Shown in pieces: positions 1 through 8,557 of a stretch of 48,896 nt of DNA. The first letter of the stretch is position 1. Each line of letters opens with the position of its first letter. Below the pieces are notes generated by a model. It did no database searches. It had not been told where the DNA came from and worked only from the letters and a program-made list of their open reading frames with translations. The stretch is from contig CACBHL010000006.1 of the NCBI GenBank assembly GCA_902539035.1, forward strand, positions 1 through 48,896, read 5' to 3'. This stretch comes from an uncultured Pelagibacteraceae bacterium. Lineage in GTDB: Bacteria > Pseudomonadota > Alphaproteobacteria > Pelagibacterales > Pelagibacteraceae. Made by a program: the position numbers and the translations under genes.

Positions 1-771
1 TTTCTTATATTTTTTATCAAAAACAATATAAGATTTTTCATACCATTTTGAAGATTGATAATTATATCCAAGTAAATTTGCATATTTTTTTGCCTCTTGC
101 TTTAAACCTATTATGTAATGTATTTCAACTAACCTATGCAAGGCCTCTTCAGCATAAATCGTTGTGTCATATTCATTGATAACTGTTTTAAATCTATTGA
201 TTGCTGGTATCCATTTTTTTTTTTCAAAATAATATCTTCCTAAATACATTTCTTTTGATGCAAGAACATCATTTATTAAATCTAATTTAAATTCAGCATC
301 AAGAGCATACTCTGATTTAGAAAAATCTTTCATTACAATTTCAAAAATTTTTTTTGCACTTAAAATTGATTTTAGATCTTTTTTTTCGTCAACTATTTGC
401 TCATAATAAGAAATTGCTAATAAATAATGTGCATAATCTAAATTTTTGTGTTTAGGGTAGACTTTTATAAACCTTTCTAATTCTGCTATAGCATCAATAT
501 AATAATCCTGAGAATAATAAGAGAAGGCAGCCATTAAAGCTGCTTTTGGTGCCCATTCAGATTGAGGGAACATTATTTCAGTTTCGTTAAATTTTTTTGC
601 AGCAAATAGTACGTCCCCTCTTTTTAATGAAGCCATTCCTTGTTTGTATGTTTCAATTACTTGGAGATCCAAATTTTTTTCATTAATTACATTTTCTTTT
701 GGAATATTTTTTGAGCAAGAAGCACAGAAAAAAATTATTAAAAAAATAAAGTAAAAATTATTTAATTTCAT
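1..771 (-). CDS. bamD: BamD, outer-membrane assembly lipoprotein (3' end outside window)
   Basis: The reading frame opens at an ATG at 769-771 and stays open to the left edge, so 257 codons are present and the stop lies outside. The N-terminus is a short basic and hydrophobic signal sequence ending in an Ala-Ser-Cys lipobox near residues 17-19, which indicates a lipoprotein. The rest is helical with TPR-like repeats, including segments such as KAALMAAFSYYSQDYY and YAHYLLAISYYEQ that match the BamD/YfiO family. BamD is the essential TPR scaffold of the BAM complex that inserts beta-barrel proteins into the outer membrane. It is the last visible gene of the dcw run, 54 bases after lpxC, a usual neighbourhood in alphaproteobacteria. 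The family is usually about 240-290 residues, so little is missing. Confidence 0.88.
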   Translation of the reverse strand, partial: MKLNNFYFIFLIIFFCASCSKNIPKENVINEKNLDLQVIETYKQGMASLKRGDVLFAAKKFNETEIMFPQSEWAPKAALMAAFSYYSQDYYIDAIAELERFIKVYPKHKNLDYAHYLLAISYYEQIVDEKKDLKSILSAKKIFEIVMKDFSKSEYALDAEFKLDLINDVLASKEMYLGRYYFEKKKWIPAINRFKTVINEYDTTIYAEEALHRLVEIHYIIGLKQEAKKYANLLGYNYQSSKWYEKSYIVFDKKYKK

Positions 772-825
772 TTACTATTTATAATATTTTAAGATTTAAA
801 TAGGAATATAAAATTATGATTTCAG

Positions 826-1746
826 TTAAGCAATTGCTTTGAATATTTTCTTATTTATAAGAGTGTGGGGTAAGTTTTTTTCCTTTATTTCAATTATTGA
901 AAAGTTTTCCTTGTTACCAAACACTTTTCTTAAAAGTTGATTTGTAAGATAATGCCCACCACGGCTACATTTGATAGAACCTATAACTCTATATCCAGAA
1001 GTATAAAGATCGCCTATACAATCGAGTATTTTGTGATTTACAAACTCCTTATTATTTCTCAAACCTTCAGGATTTAATATCTCATTGTTTTTAACAACGA
1101 CTGCATTTTCTAAACTTCCACCTTTTGCCAATCCATTTTTTTTAATTAATTCGATATCTTCAAATAAACAATATGTTCTTGAATTGTAAATATCTTTGAG
1201 ATCATCTTCATATACTTTAACTTTGTTTCTCTGATTTCCAATGATTTCATTTTTATATTTTAGCTCGAAGTCAATATCTAGACTTAGTGTCGAAGGTTTT
1301 ATCGATATAAATCTTTCTCCTTCTTCGAATTTAATTTCTTTATTTATTTTAATAATTTTTATTGGAGAGTCACTTATTTCAAATCCTGAAGAAATTATTT
1401 TTTCTATAAATACTTTTGCAGAACCATCTAAAATTGGGACTTCCTCATTATCAATTTCAATTAGCGCATTATCAATACCTAAACCAAATAAAGCACCCAT
1501 CAAATGTTCTATTGTTGAAACTCTTGCACCAAACTCATTCTCTACCGTTGTGTTTAAGGAGGTATTTGTGACATTATTAAAGTTTGGATAGATTATATTA
1601 TTTAATTTTAAATCAATTCTTTTAAAAACAATCCCAAAATCAGGTTTTGCGGGCTTAATACAAACATTAACACTATGCCCACTATGTAAAGCTATACCAC
1701 TGAAAGTAGTATTATTTTTTAATGTTTTTTGAGTTAAATATGACAC
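826..1746 (-). CDS. lpxC: UDP-3-O-acyl-N-acetylglucosamine deacetylase LpxC
   Basis: LpxC removes the N-acetyl group from UDP-3-O-acyl-GlcNAc, the committed step of lipid A synthesis, in the cytoplasm. The 306-residue length is normal. The zinc and catalytic residues fall at the same numbers as I recall for the E. coli enzyme: Glu80-His81 in STIEHLMGAL, His238 and Asp242 in HKILDCIGD, and His265 in SRGGHYL. The start codon is GTG (1744-1746), which gives an N-terminus of family length. The gene follows the reduced ftsA after a 64-base gap, one of the largest gaps in the cluster, so an internal promoter is possible, although I could not pick a convincing one. Its presence implies that lipid A is made. 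Confidence 0.95.
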   Translation of the reverse strand: MSYLTQKTLKNNTTFSGIALHSGHSVNVCIKPAKPDFGIVFKRIDLKLNNIIYPNFNNVTNTSLNTTVENEFGARVSTIEHLMGALFGLGIDNALIEIDNEEVPILDGSAKVFIEKIISSGFEISDSPIKIIKINKEIKFEEGERFISIKPSTLSLDIDFELKYKNEIIGNQRNKVKVYEDDLKDIYNSRTYCLFEDIELIKKNGLAKGGSLENAVVVKNNEILNPEGLRNNKEFVNHKILDCIGDLYTSGYRVIGSIKCSRGGHYLTNQLLRKVFGNKENFSIIEIKEKNLPHTLINKKIFKAIA

Positions 1747-1810
1747 AAATAATTCTTAATTTGTATCTACTAAAATTTAAAAACAACAAATGTTACCAGA
1801 TAAGACGATA

Positions 1811-2515
1811 TTAACTAAATAATTGAAAAAATTTTTCAAAAAAACCTTTTTTTTTCAAGCTTTTTGGAACTAAAGCAATTTCACACTGATTGTGACCGCT
1901 TTGTATTTTGAAGGCAATTAAAGATAGATCTAAATTTTGGTCTACAAAAAACCTTTTGATATATTTCTTTTCGAGTAAATGACCTATTTTTATTTGATAT
2001 TTTTCTAACACATTACTAATTTCTCTAATTAAAGAATTTGAAATAGAAATGAAGTTTACTTCCACACAAATATGGTCACCATCAATTCGTTCATCAAAGG
2101 ATGTATGGGTAACTCCATCTATTAAATATCTATTTACTTCCAAGTGCATAATTTTATTATTTTGATAATTTTCTTTAAATAAATCCTTAAGTTCAGTTAA
2201 AGTACTCTCTAAATAATGTTGATTAATTATTTCACCATAATTTTTTTTCTTTATTCCAATGGAAAAATTTAAAACTTGGTTATTTTCAATTATCACAACG
2301 ATACTTCTTAAAAAATTACCAGTTAATTTTTCAATTTTAAAAATGTTTTTATCAAGAAAGCTATTTAACTGATTATAATCAATTAGATCTATATCACTTT
2401 TCAGATATACTTCTTCCTGATAAATATTTTTTAAATTTTTTTTATCAAGCAAATAAATCTCAAATTTTTTTTGAGAAATACTTAAATATACTTCGTAACT
2501 TAATTCTTCAGTCAT
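1811..2515 (-). CDS. ftsA: Reduced FtsA-like protein lacking the ATPase core
   Basis: The gene sits exactly where ftsA is expected, after ftsQ with an 8-base overlap, but encodes only 234 residues against about 400-420 for FtsA. Residues 1-100 resemble subdomain 1A. Residues 115-190 resemble subdomain 1C, with an ID motif (NRYLIDG, 128-134) followed by a pattern like the FtsA segment after YAIDYQEG. The first phosphate loop, normally (D/E)IGTxK, reads SISQKK at 12-17. The region aligned to the second loop, normally DIGGGT, reads KIQSGHNQ at 203-210. The chain then jumps to a short C-terminal amphipathic helix (KKGFFEKFFQLFS, 222-234) like the FtsA membrane-targeting sequence. The rest of 2A and all of 2B are absent. 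It is probably a divisome membrane anchor without ATP-driven polymerisation. Homology is my alignment by eye. Confidence 0.65.
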   Translation of the reverse strand: MTEELSYEVYLSISQKKFEIYLLDKKNLKNIYQEEVYLKSDIDLIDYNQLNSFLDKNIFKIEKLTGNFLRSIVVIIENNQVLNFSIGIKKKNYGEIINQHYLESTLTELKDLFKENYQNNKIMHLEVNRYLIDGVTHTSFDERIDGDHICVEVNFISISNSLIREISNVLEKYQIKIGHLLEKKYIKRFFVDQNLDLSLIAFKIQSGHNQCEIALVPKSLKKKGFFEKFFQLFS

Positions 2516-3179
2516 TCAAAATAATTTGATTTTTAATTCTTGCATCTATAACCTTAAGATTTTTAAAATTATTATCATTTAAAATTTCAAAAGCTTGGTT
2601 TAAAGAAATTTTTGTATGATCTTTCGATAATTTTAATATTACATTATTCTTAAGTTCTAAGTCCCATCTTTTTGATTGAAAAAAATATAGATTTTTAACT
2701 TGATTAAGTGAAAGTTTGGATTGTTCAATTACATGAGTAAATTTCATAAATTCATCTATTTTTGGTTTACCAAATATAAATGGGAGCTCCTTATCTGAAA
2801 ATTTTACATCAGATAACTTTCCATTTGTTCCTATAAGAAATGTTTTTCCGTTATTATTTATTTTTGCTAAAAATTTGGTTCTTTCGATTTTAATATCCAA
2901 GGCATTGGGATATTTTTTAAATATTTCGTAATTTTCAACTAAACTATTAGAACTTATAATTTTAGAAATTTCCTTTCCATTAAGAAAAAAAATATTTTTT
3001 ATTTTTAGCTCTTTAATATTATCTAAAAGATTTATATTCTGATTATGATTTAATCCTGAAATTTGAATACTTTTAATTTTTTCGAAATTAATTTTTGTTA
3101 AAGCAATATTATTAATTGATCCCACTATTAGAAATAGAAATAAATAAATTAAAATTTTTTTACCTTTTTGTAGATGCAT
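2508..3179 (-). CDS. ftsQ: Cell division protein FtsQ
   Basis: This is a 223-residue bitopic protein: a short basic cytoplasmic N-terminus, one membrane segment at about residues 9-27, then a periplasmic region starting with a POTRA-like stretch (KIKSIQISGLNHN, about residues 34-46) and the beta domain characteristic of FtsQ/DivIB. FtsQ links early cytoplasmic and late periplasmic divisome proteins and recruits FtsL and FtsB. It is slightly shorter than typical alphaproteobacterial FtsQ (about 260-300), mostly because the cytoplasmic tail is short. It overlaps ddl by 20 bases and the ftsA-like gene by 8, so the three are almost certainly co-translated. The assignment depends on both topology and position between ddl and ftsA. 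Confidence 0.85.
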   Translation of the reverse strand: MHLQKGKKILIYLFLFLIVGSINNIALTKINFEKIKSIQISGLNHNQNINLLDNIKELKIKNIFFLNGKEISKIISSNSLVENYEIFKKYPNALDIKIERTKFLAKINNNGKTFLIGTNGKLSDVKFSDKELPFIFGKPKIDEFMKFTHVIEQSKLSLNQVKNLYFFQSKRWDLELKNNVILKLSKDHTKISLNQAFEILNDNNFKNLKVIDARIKNQIILND

Positions 3180-4083
3180 CGTTTAATATCCACTCTATTA
3201 ATTCTATGAAGCTCATGCCATGATGAGCAGCTATTTCGGGAACTAAAGAAAGTTTAGTCATTCCAGGCTGAGTATTTATCTCTAACAAATAAAATTTACC
3301 TTGAAAATATTTAAAATCTGACCTCGTAACTCCTCGACATCCAATTATTTTATGTGCTTTATGGGCTATGTTTAATACTTCATTTAATTTTTTTTTAGGT
3401 AGATCAATTTTTATAATATGTTGGGTTTTAGCGTTAGTATTATACTTAGCTTGATAATCATAAAATTTTCTCTTAGGTTTTAATTCTATAGCTCCTAATT
3501 TTCTTTTTCCTAATATTGCGACTTGTATTTCACGACCTCCTATAAACTGTTCAATCATTACCTTTTTGTAGTTTTTAAGGGATTCTAAAATATTAAATAT
3601 ATTTTTCCTGTTACAAATAAATACATTTACACTTGAACCTTCGTTTAATGGTTTAACTACGACTGGAAATTTTAATTTACTATTTATTATTTTAACTAGT
3701 TTCGCATTTTTTATATCAAATGAATATGTAAAGAATTTAGGGGTATTAATTTTATATTTGATGAATAATTTTTTAGATATTTCTTTGTCCATTGCAATTG
3801 CAGATGGAATTACACCTGAATGTGTATATGGTATTTTAAACCTCTCAAGTATAGTTTGAATATAACCATCTTCTCCAAACTGTCCGTGTAATGCATTAAA
3901 AATAACGTTAGGATCAAATTTTTTGATAGTCTTTTCTAAATTAATATTTGGCTCAGAAATTTTTACTTTGTATGAATTTTTTCTTAACTCTTTTGTAACC
4001 TGTAATCCTGTATCAAGACTAATTAATCTCTCCTTTGAAATTCCCCCTGATATTATTAAAATTTTTTTTTTCAAATTATTCAA
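3160..4083 (-). CDS. ddl: D-alanine--D-alanine ligase
   Basis: Ddl joins two D-alanines using ATP to make the dipeptide that MurF adds to the peptidoglycan stem. The 307-residue length is normal for the ATP-grasp Ddl family. Visible motifs are the N-terminal GGISKER segment, FNALHGQFGEDG (substrate loop), PVVVKPLNEGSSVNV (ATP-grasp glycine loop) and the C-terminal LLEINTQPGMTKLSLVPEIA with the metal-binding Glu and Asn. The predicted start is a TTG at 4081-4083. A second in-frame TTG lies three codons further in, so the N-terminus is uncertain by a few residues. It overlaps murB by 8 bases upstream and ftsQ by 20 downstream. Confidence 0.95.
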   Translation of the reverse strand: MNNLKKKILIISGGISKERLISLDTGLQVTKELRKNSYKVKISEPNINLEKTIKKFDPNVIFNALHGQFGEDGYIQTILERFKIPYTHSGVIPSAIAMDKEISKKLFIKYKINTPKFFTYSFDIKNAKLVKIINSKLKFPVVVKPLNEGSSVNVFICNRKNIFNILESLKNYKKVMIEQFIGGREIQVAILGKRKLGAIELKPKRKFYDYQAKYNTNAKTQHIIKIDLPKKKLNEVLNIAHKAHKIIGCRGVTRSDFKYFQGKFYLLEINTQPGMTKLSLVPEIAAHHGMSFIELIEWILNDASTKR

Positions 4084-4981
4084 TTATCTTAATTTCTGTT
4101 TCAAGCTTAATCCCAGTTTTTTTAAAAACACAATCAGCTACAAATTTAATCAAATTTTTCATGTCTTCAAATTTAGCATTACCTTTGTTTACAAAAAAAT
4201 TACAGTGCTTCTCAGAAATTGAGGCATCTCCAAATGATTTTTCAAGAGGTACGGACTCACTAATTAGCTGCCATACCTTTTTATCTGTTTGGTCAATAGG
4301 ATTTTTAAATGTGCTACCACTAGTTTTTATTCTTGTAGGTTGAGCTTGTTCTTTTTTTTCCACCAATTTTTGAACTTCACTCATTATTAGAGCTTTATCT
4401 TTTTTGTATCCCTTAAAGGATGCGCTCAAAAATATAAGATCGTCTGATAATCCGCTCTCTCTATACTTAAAATCTATATCTTTAGCTGGAATAGTAAAAA
4501 CCTTACCTGATTTATCTACCGCTTGAATAGAAATGAGAATATCTTTAAATTCTTTACCAAAGCATCCTGCATTCATTTTAATGCCACCACCAACCGTCCC
4601 TGGAATACATGATAAAAATTCAAAGCCCCCCAAACCATTACTTATAGCGAATTCTGATAGCGATTTGTCACTAACAGCACTACCTGCAATTATAATTTCA
4701 TCAGTTAATAAAGAAATATTATTAAAGTTATTTAATAATTTTATTACAATGCCATCATAATCATTGTCTGTGATTAATATATTTGAACCCCCTCCTAAAA
4801 TAAAAATCTTTTCTTTATTATCAATCTTTCTTAAAAACCTAATTAATTCTTTTAGATTTTTTGCTTTATAATAAATCTTAGTTTTGCCACCAATATTAAA
4901 CCAATTCTTTTTCTTTAAATCATAATTTAATTTTAGATTTTCGTTAAATTCTGATGATAATTCTTTTAAATAATCTCTCAT
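4076..4981 (-). CDS. murB: UDP-N-acetylenolpyruvoylglucosamine reductase MurB
   Basis: MurB is a cytoplasmic flavoenzyme that reduces UDP-GlcNAc-enolpyruvate to UDP-MurNAc with NADPH. The 301-residue chain shows the FAD-binding segment FILGGGSNILI (about 59-69), the GGFEFLSCIPGTVGGGIKMNAG region (about 118-139) that contacts FAD and substrate, and the RIKTSGSTFKNP segment with the catalytic serine. The length and the lack of the E. coli-type insertion fit the type II MurB of alphaproteobacteria. Its ATG shares one base with the murC stop (TAATG), which favours translational coupling. murC-murB-ddl is the usual alphaproteobacterial order. Confidence 0.95.
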   Translation of the reverse strand: MRDYLKELSSEFNENLKLNYDLKKKNWFNIGGKTKIYYKAKNLKELIRFLRKIDNKEKIFILGGGSNILITDNDYDGIVIKLLNNFNNISLLTDEIIIAGSAVSDKSLSEFAISNGLGGFEFLSCIPGTVGGGIKMNAGCFGKEFKDILISIQAVDKSGKVFTIPAKDIDFKYRESGLSDDLIFLSASFKGYKKDKALIMSEVQKLVEKKEQAQPTRIKTSGSTFKNPIDQTDKKVWQLISESVPLEKSFGDASISEKHCNFFVNKGNAKFEDMKNLIKFVADCVFKKTGIKLETEIKIIE

Positions 4982-6375
4982 TACAAAAATTTAGGCATTT
5001 CTCTCATCCAAGATGAAATAGAACCCGCCCCCATACCTATTACTATTTTATCCCCGTAAATATTATGTTTTATATATTTTGCTAATTGATATTTATCATC
5101 TACTAGAAATAGTTCGACTTTAGATTTTTTTATTATTTCTTTTGCAAAATTATAATAACTAAAACCTAATTTGATTTTCTCACCTGCGGTATATATTGGA
5201 AAAAGAATTACTTTGTCTGCATCTTTAAATGCAGAGGCAAATTCTGACTTTAAATCTTTTAATCTTGATATCCTGTGTGGTTGAAAAATACATATTTTTT
5301 CATAATTTAAATAAACTTTTTTTACTCCGCTAAGTACTTCTTTAATTTCAGTTGGATGATGAGCATAATCATCAAAAAAATCAACTTTGTTAAAAGTAAA
5401 AATTTTATTAAATCTTCTTTGAACGCCTTTAAAGTTTTTAAGTCCTCTTTTTATATTTAAAATACTTAAGCCCACATTAAGCGCTACAGCAGTTGCGGCG
5501 ACTGAATTTTTAATATTATGTAAGCCTAATAATGGAATTTTTATTTTTTTTATTATTATAATTTTCTTATTAGGCAATCTAATTTTTAAATCATACTCCG
5601 AGAATTCTCTAAATTGCTTAATATTTTTAATGCTATAATTAGATTTGTCGTCTATACCATAAGTATAAAAATTTTTATTTTTTAATTTTCTTAATAAATT
5701 TTTATTATTTTTATTATCTAAACAAATAAATGATTTTCCAAAGGATGGAACTTTGTTAACAAAATCTACAAAGTATTTATTTAATTTATCCATTGAACCA
5801 TAATAGTCCATGTGTTCTCTATCAATATTTGTTATGATTGCGTAAGTTGGGGGGGTATGAACAAAGCTACCGTCTGATTCATCAGCTTCTAATATTGACC
5901 ATTCACTTTTCCCAAGTTTCGCAGAATTATTTATAGAGTTGATTACACCTCCATTAATAATAGTTGGATCTATTTTGGTTTCTTGAAAAATAGAAGCAAT
6001 TAGAGATGTAGTAGTAGTCTTACCATGAGAGCCCACAACAATAATATTTTTTGTTAAAGACACAATGTTTGCTAACATTTCGCCTCTTTTATAAATAGGC
6101 AACTGTTTCTTAATAGCCTCTAACATTTCCGGATTATTTTTTTTTATAGCTGAAGATATAACTAATATTGTTGCCTTATTTATATTTTGTTTTTTATGTC
6201 CTATTAAAATTTTTATTTTTTCTTTTTTGAGCCTTTCAATATTTTTATTAATAGAGATATCGCTACCTTGGACCCTAAAACCTTTGCCTTTCATTATTAA
6301 AGCTAAACCACTCATACCAATACCACCAATGCCAATAAAATGTATTAACTCAGTTTTTGCTAATTTAATTTTCAT
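4981..6375 (-). CDS. murC: UDP-N-acetylmuramate--L-alanine ligase MurC
   Basis: MurC adds L-alanine to UDP-MurNAc, the first amino acid of the stem peptide, using ATP. The 464-residue protein has the N-terminal UDP-binding Rossmann segment (FIGIGGIGMSGLA, about 13-25), the Mur-ligase P-loop GSHGKTTTT (about 115-123), LEADESDGSF with the metal-binding acidic residues, and FDDYAHHPTEI in the C-terminal domain, typical of MurC. The length is standard. It overlaps the 3' end of murG by 11 bases and the murB start by one base. Confidence 0.96.
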   Translation of the reverse strand: MKIKLAKTELIHFIGIGGIGMSGLALIMKGKGFRVQGSDISINKNIERLKKEKIKILIGHKKQNINKATILVISSAIKKNNPEMLEAIKKQLPIYKRGEMLANIVSLTKNIIVVGSHGKTTTTSLIASIFQETKIDPTIINGGVINSINNSAKLGKSEWSILEADESDGSFVHTPPTYAIITNIDREHMDYYGSMDKLNKYFVDFVNKVPSFGKSFICLDNKNNKNLLRKLKNKNFYTYGIDDKSNYSIKNIKQFREFSEYDLKIRLPNKKIIIIKKIKIPLLGLHNIKNSVAATAVALNVGLSILNIKRGLKNFKGVQRRFNKIFTFNKVDFFDDYAHHPTEIKEVLSGVKKVYLNYEKICIFQPHRISRLKDLKSEFASAFKDADKVILFPIYTAGEKIKLGFSYYNFAKEIIKKSKVELFLVDDKYQLAKYIKHNIYGDKIVIGMGAGSISSWMREMPKFL

Positions 6376-7432
6376 TTAAAATTGATAATAAATTTTGATT
6401 AACATTATTCCATGTATTTTGATAATTTAAATTTTCTAAATTCTTTTTTTTAACCAAATATTCCTCTTTATTTTTAATTATTTTGAGCAAAAGATCTTCA
6501 AAATTTTGTTTGTCAAAATTTTTTTGATTTAAAATCCAACAAGAGTTTTGATCCTCATAAAATTTTGCGTTTTCATACTGATGGTTATCTATAGAGGATG
6601 GAAGGGGGATAGAGATAAATGGGACTTTTAATAATGACAATTCCGCTAAACTTGAAGCGCCACCCCTTGTAATACATAAATCAGATTTAATTAAGAGTTT
6701 ATTGAGATCTTTTTCAAACATAAAAACATGGTGTTCAATTTTATTTTCTTTATAAAAATTTATAAGAAAATTTTGATTACTATCACTTGTTTGGTGAATA
6801 ATTTTTATTTTTATACTTTTTGAAACTTTAGCTAAAGTTTGATGTAATAAATTATCAAATATTTTGGCTCCCTGACTACCCCCTATAATTGTAATAGTAA
6901 ATAAACTTTTTTCCTCAATATTTTTTAATTCTTCATAATATTTTTTTCTTAACAAAGGTTTAGTAATTCTTAACTTGTTTTCAAATTTTTTAGGAAAATC
7001 AATAACATTTTTTGAGTAACAAATAATAATTTTTGAAAAATTTAAAAAAAATTTATTTGCTCTACCCATAACCATATTTGGTTCAATTAAATAAATTTTA
7101 ATACCCAATAATTTTGCAGCAAAACATAACGGTAAAGACATATATCCACCAGTTGAAATTAAAATTGAAATTTTTTCTTTATTTAAAATACTTAAAGATT
7201 TTATTGTTAATAAAAATATTTTAAAAATTACAAAAGGAAAAAGAATTGAAATTTTTAGTTTTGGAGTATCAACAATAAAGGGTTTATACTTTTCTGTTTC
7301 AAAATATTTTAAGCCTCTTTGATCACTTGAAATAAAAATATCGTACTCAGTTTTTAAATGATCATAAATTGTCAAAGCTGGTAATACATGTCCGCCCGAT
7401 CCACCTGTAGTAATCAAAATTTTTTTTTTCAT
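6365..7432 (-). CDS. murG: Lipid II synthase MurG (GlcNAc transferase)
   Basis: MurG transfers GlcNAc from UDP-GlcNAc to lipid I on the inner face of the cytoplasmic membrane, giving lipid II. The 355-residue GT28 protein starts with KILITTGGSGGHVLPAL, the N-terminal glycine-rich acceptor-binding loop, followed by the GGYMSLP segment. The C-terminal donor domain shows TIIGGSQGAKIFD and CITRGGASSLAELSLL, which match the family donor-binding motifs. The gene lies between ftsW (3-base gap) and murC (11-base overlap), the standard place. Confidence 0.95.
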   Translation of the reverse strand: MKKKILITTGGSGGHVLPALTIYDHLKTEYDIFISSDQRGLKYFETEKYKPFIVDTPKLKISILFPFVIFKIFLLTIKSLSILNKEKISILISTGGYMSLPLCFAAKLLGIKIYLIEPNMVMGRANKFFLNFSKIIICYSKNVIDFPKKFENKLRITKPLLRKKYYEELKNIEEKSLFTITIIGGSQGAKIFDNLLHQTLAKVSKSIKIKIIHQTSDSNQNFLINFYKENKIEHHVFMFEKDLNKLLIKSDLCITRGGASSLAELSLLKVPFISIPLPSSIDNHQYENAKFYEDQNSCWILNQKNFDKQNFEDLLLKIIKNKEEYLVKKKNLENLNYQNTWNNVNQNLLSILNEN

Positions 7433-7435
7433 TAA

Positions 7436-8557
7436 TTAATTTATTTTTCTTTTAGTCAAATTCAATATGATGCCTGCTAATATAGATGTACTTATAATCG
7501 ACGATCCTCCATAACTTAAGAAAGGCAAAGTCATACCAGTCGTTGGAAATAGTCTAATATTTACCCCAATATGAATTGTTGCTTGCATCAATATTAAACT
7601 TATTGAACCAATTAATATTAATTTGATTTTATCATCTGTTTCAAAACTAATTTTTTGAAAGACCATATGAATGAAAATTAAAAACAATAATAATATTAAC
7701 ATTATGGCCACTACTCCAAATTCTTCAGAAATTACAGAGATGATATAGTCTGTATGAGCCTCAGGGACCCTATTTTTAAGTATCCCTTCTCCAATTCCTT
7801 TACCAAAAAAACCTCCACTGGTAATTGAGTCTATTGCTTTATCAGATTGGAAATTGTGAGTTCCAGTTTCCCTATCAAAAAAAGAGAGGATACGTCCCTG
7901 AATGTAGTCAAACTTAGGTACGTATATTATTAAATATGATAGCAAAATTATTGCTAGGCAGAAAAATGCTAAAAGAATAAATATATTAATCCCTGATGTA
8001 AAAATTAAAACAGACCAAGAGAAAACTACTAATAAAGTTTGCCCTATATCTGGCTGAACTATTAGTAAAAGAGATATAATTGAGATAGTTAATGTAGATA
8101 ATATGTACTTAATGATTATATTAGTTTTTTCAGTACAAAGAATGGTAGCCAAAAAAACTATTAAAAAAGGCTTAAGAACTTCAATAGGTTGAAACCTTGG
8201 TAAAAAAAATAGATCTATCCATCTCTTAGACCCCTTAACCTCAACACCTATAATTGGAACTAATACTAATGAAATTAAGGAAACAAAAAAAAGTACTATT
8301 GAATATTTTATTAATTTTTCTTTCTCAAAAGAAGAAAATATAAAAACAATAACTATCCCAATAACAACATATACTAAGTGTTTAAAAAAAAAGAAGTAAC
8401 TATTTGTGTTTAATTTATCAGAGGCTATTAAAGAAGTAGATACAAGAGAAAAGAAGAGACCAATAATAAATAATAAACTAATTATAAAAAAAATAGATTT
8501 ATCAATATTTTTCCACCACTGATAATAAAATTTATAAAGAAAACTATCTATTCGCAT
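7436..8557 (-). CDS. ftsW: Lipid II polymerase FtsW (SEDS family)
   Basis: FtsW is the SEDS-family septal glycosyltransferase that polymerises lipid II together with FtsI. The 373-residue protein is strongly hydrophobic with about ten predicted membrane segments. It carries SEDS landmarks: GSKRWIDLFFLPRFQPIEVLKPFLIVF near residues 109-135, VQPDIGQTLLV, a large periplasmic loop with the EAHTDYIISVISEEFG segment, and the C-terminal TTGMTLPFLSYGGSS signature. It overlaps murD by 14 bases. The position between murD and murG separates it from RodA, which belongs to the elongation complex. Confidence 0.95.
   Translation of the reverse strand: MRIDSFLYKFYYQWWKNIDKSIFFIISLLFIIGLFFSLVSTSLIASDKLNTNSYFFFFKHLVYVVIGIVIVFIFSSFEKEKLIKYSIVLFFVSLISLVLVPIIGVEVKGSKRWIDLFFLPRFQPIEVLKPFLIVFLATILCTEKTNIIIKYILSTLTISIISLLLIVQPDIGQTLLVVFSWSVLIFTSGINIFILLAFFCLAIILLSYLIIYVPKFDYIQGRILSFFDRETGTHNFQSDKAIDSITSGGFFGKGIGEGILKNRVPEAHTDYIISVISEEFGVVAIMLILLLFLIFIHMVFQKISFETDDKIKLILIGSISLILMQATIHIGVNIRLFPTTGMTLPFLSYGGSSIISTSILAGIILNLTKRKIN

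Noticed and set aside
1241..1591. 116-residue plus-strand open frame inside lpxC
   Set aside because: Antisense shadow of a well-supported gene; the AT-rich code of the true strand gives few stops on the other strand.
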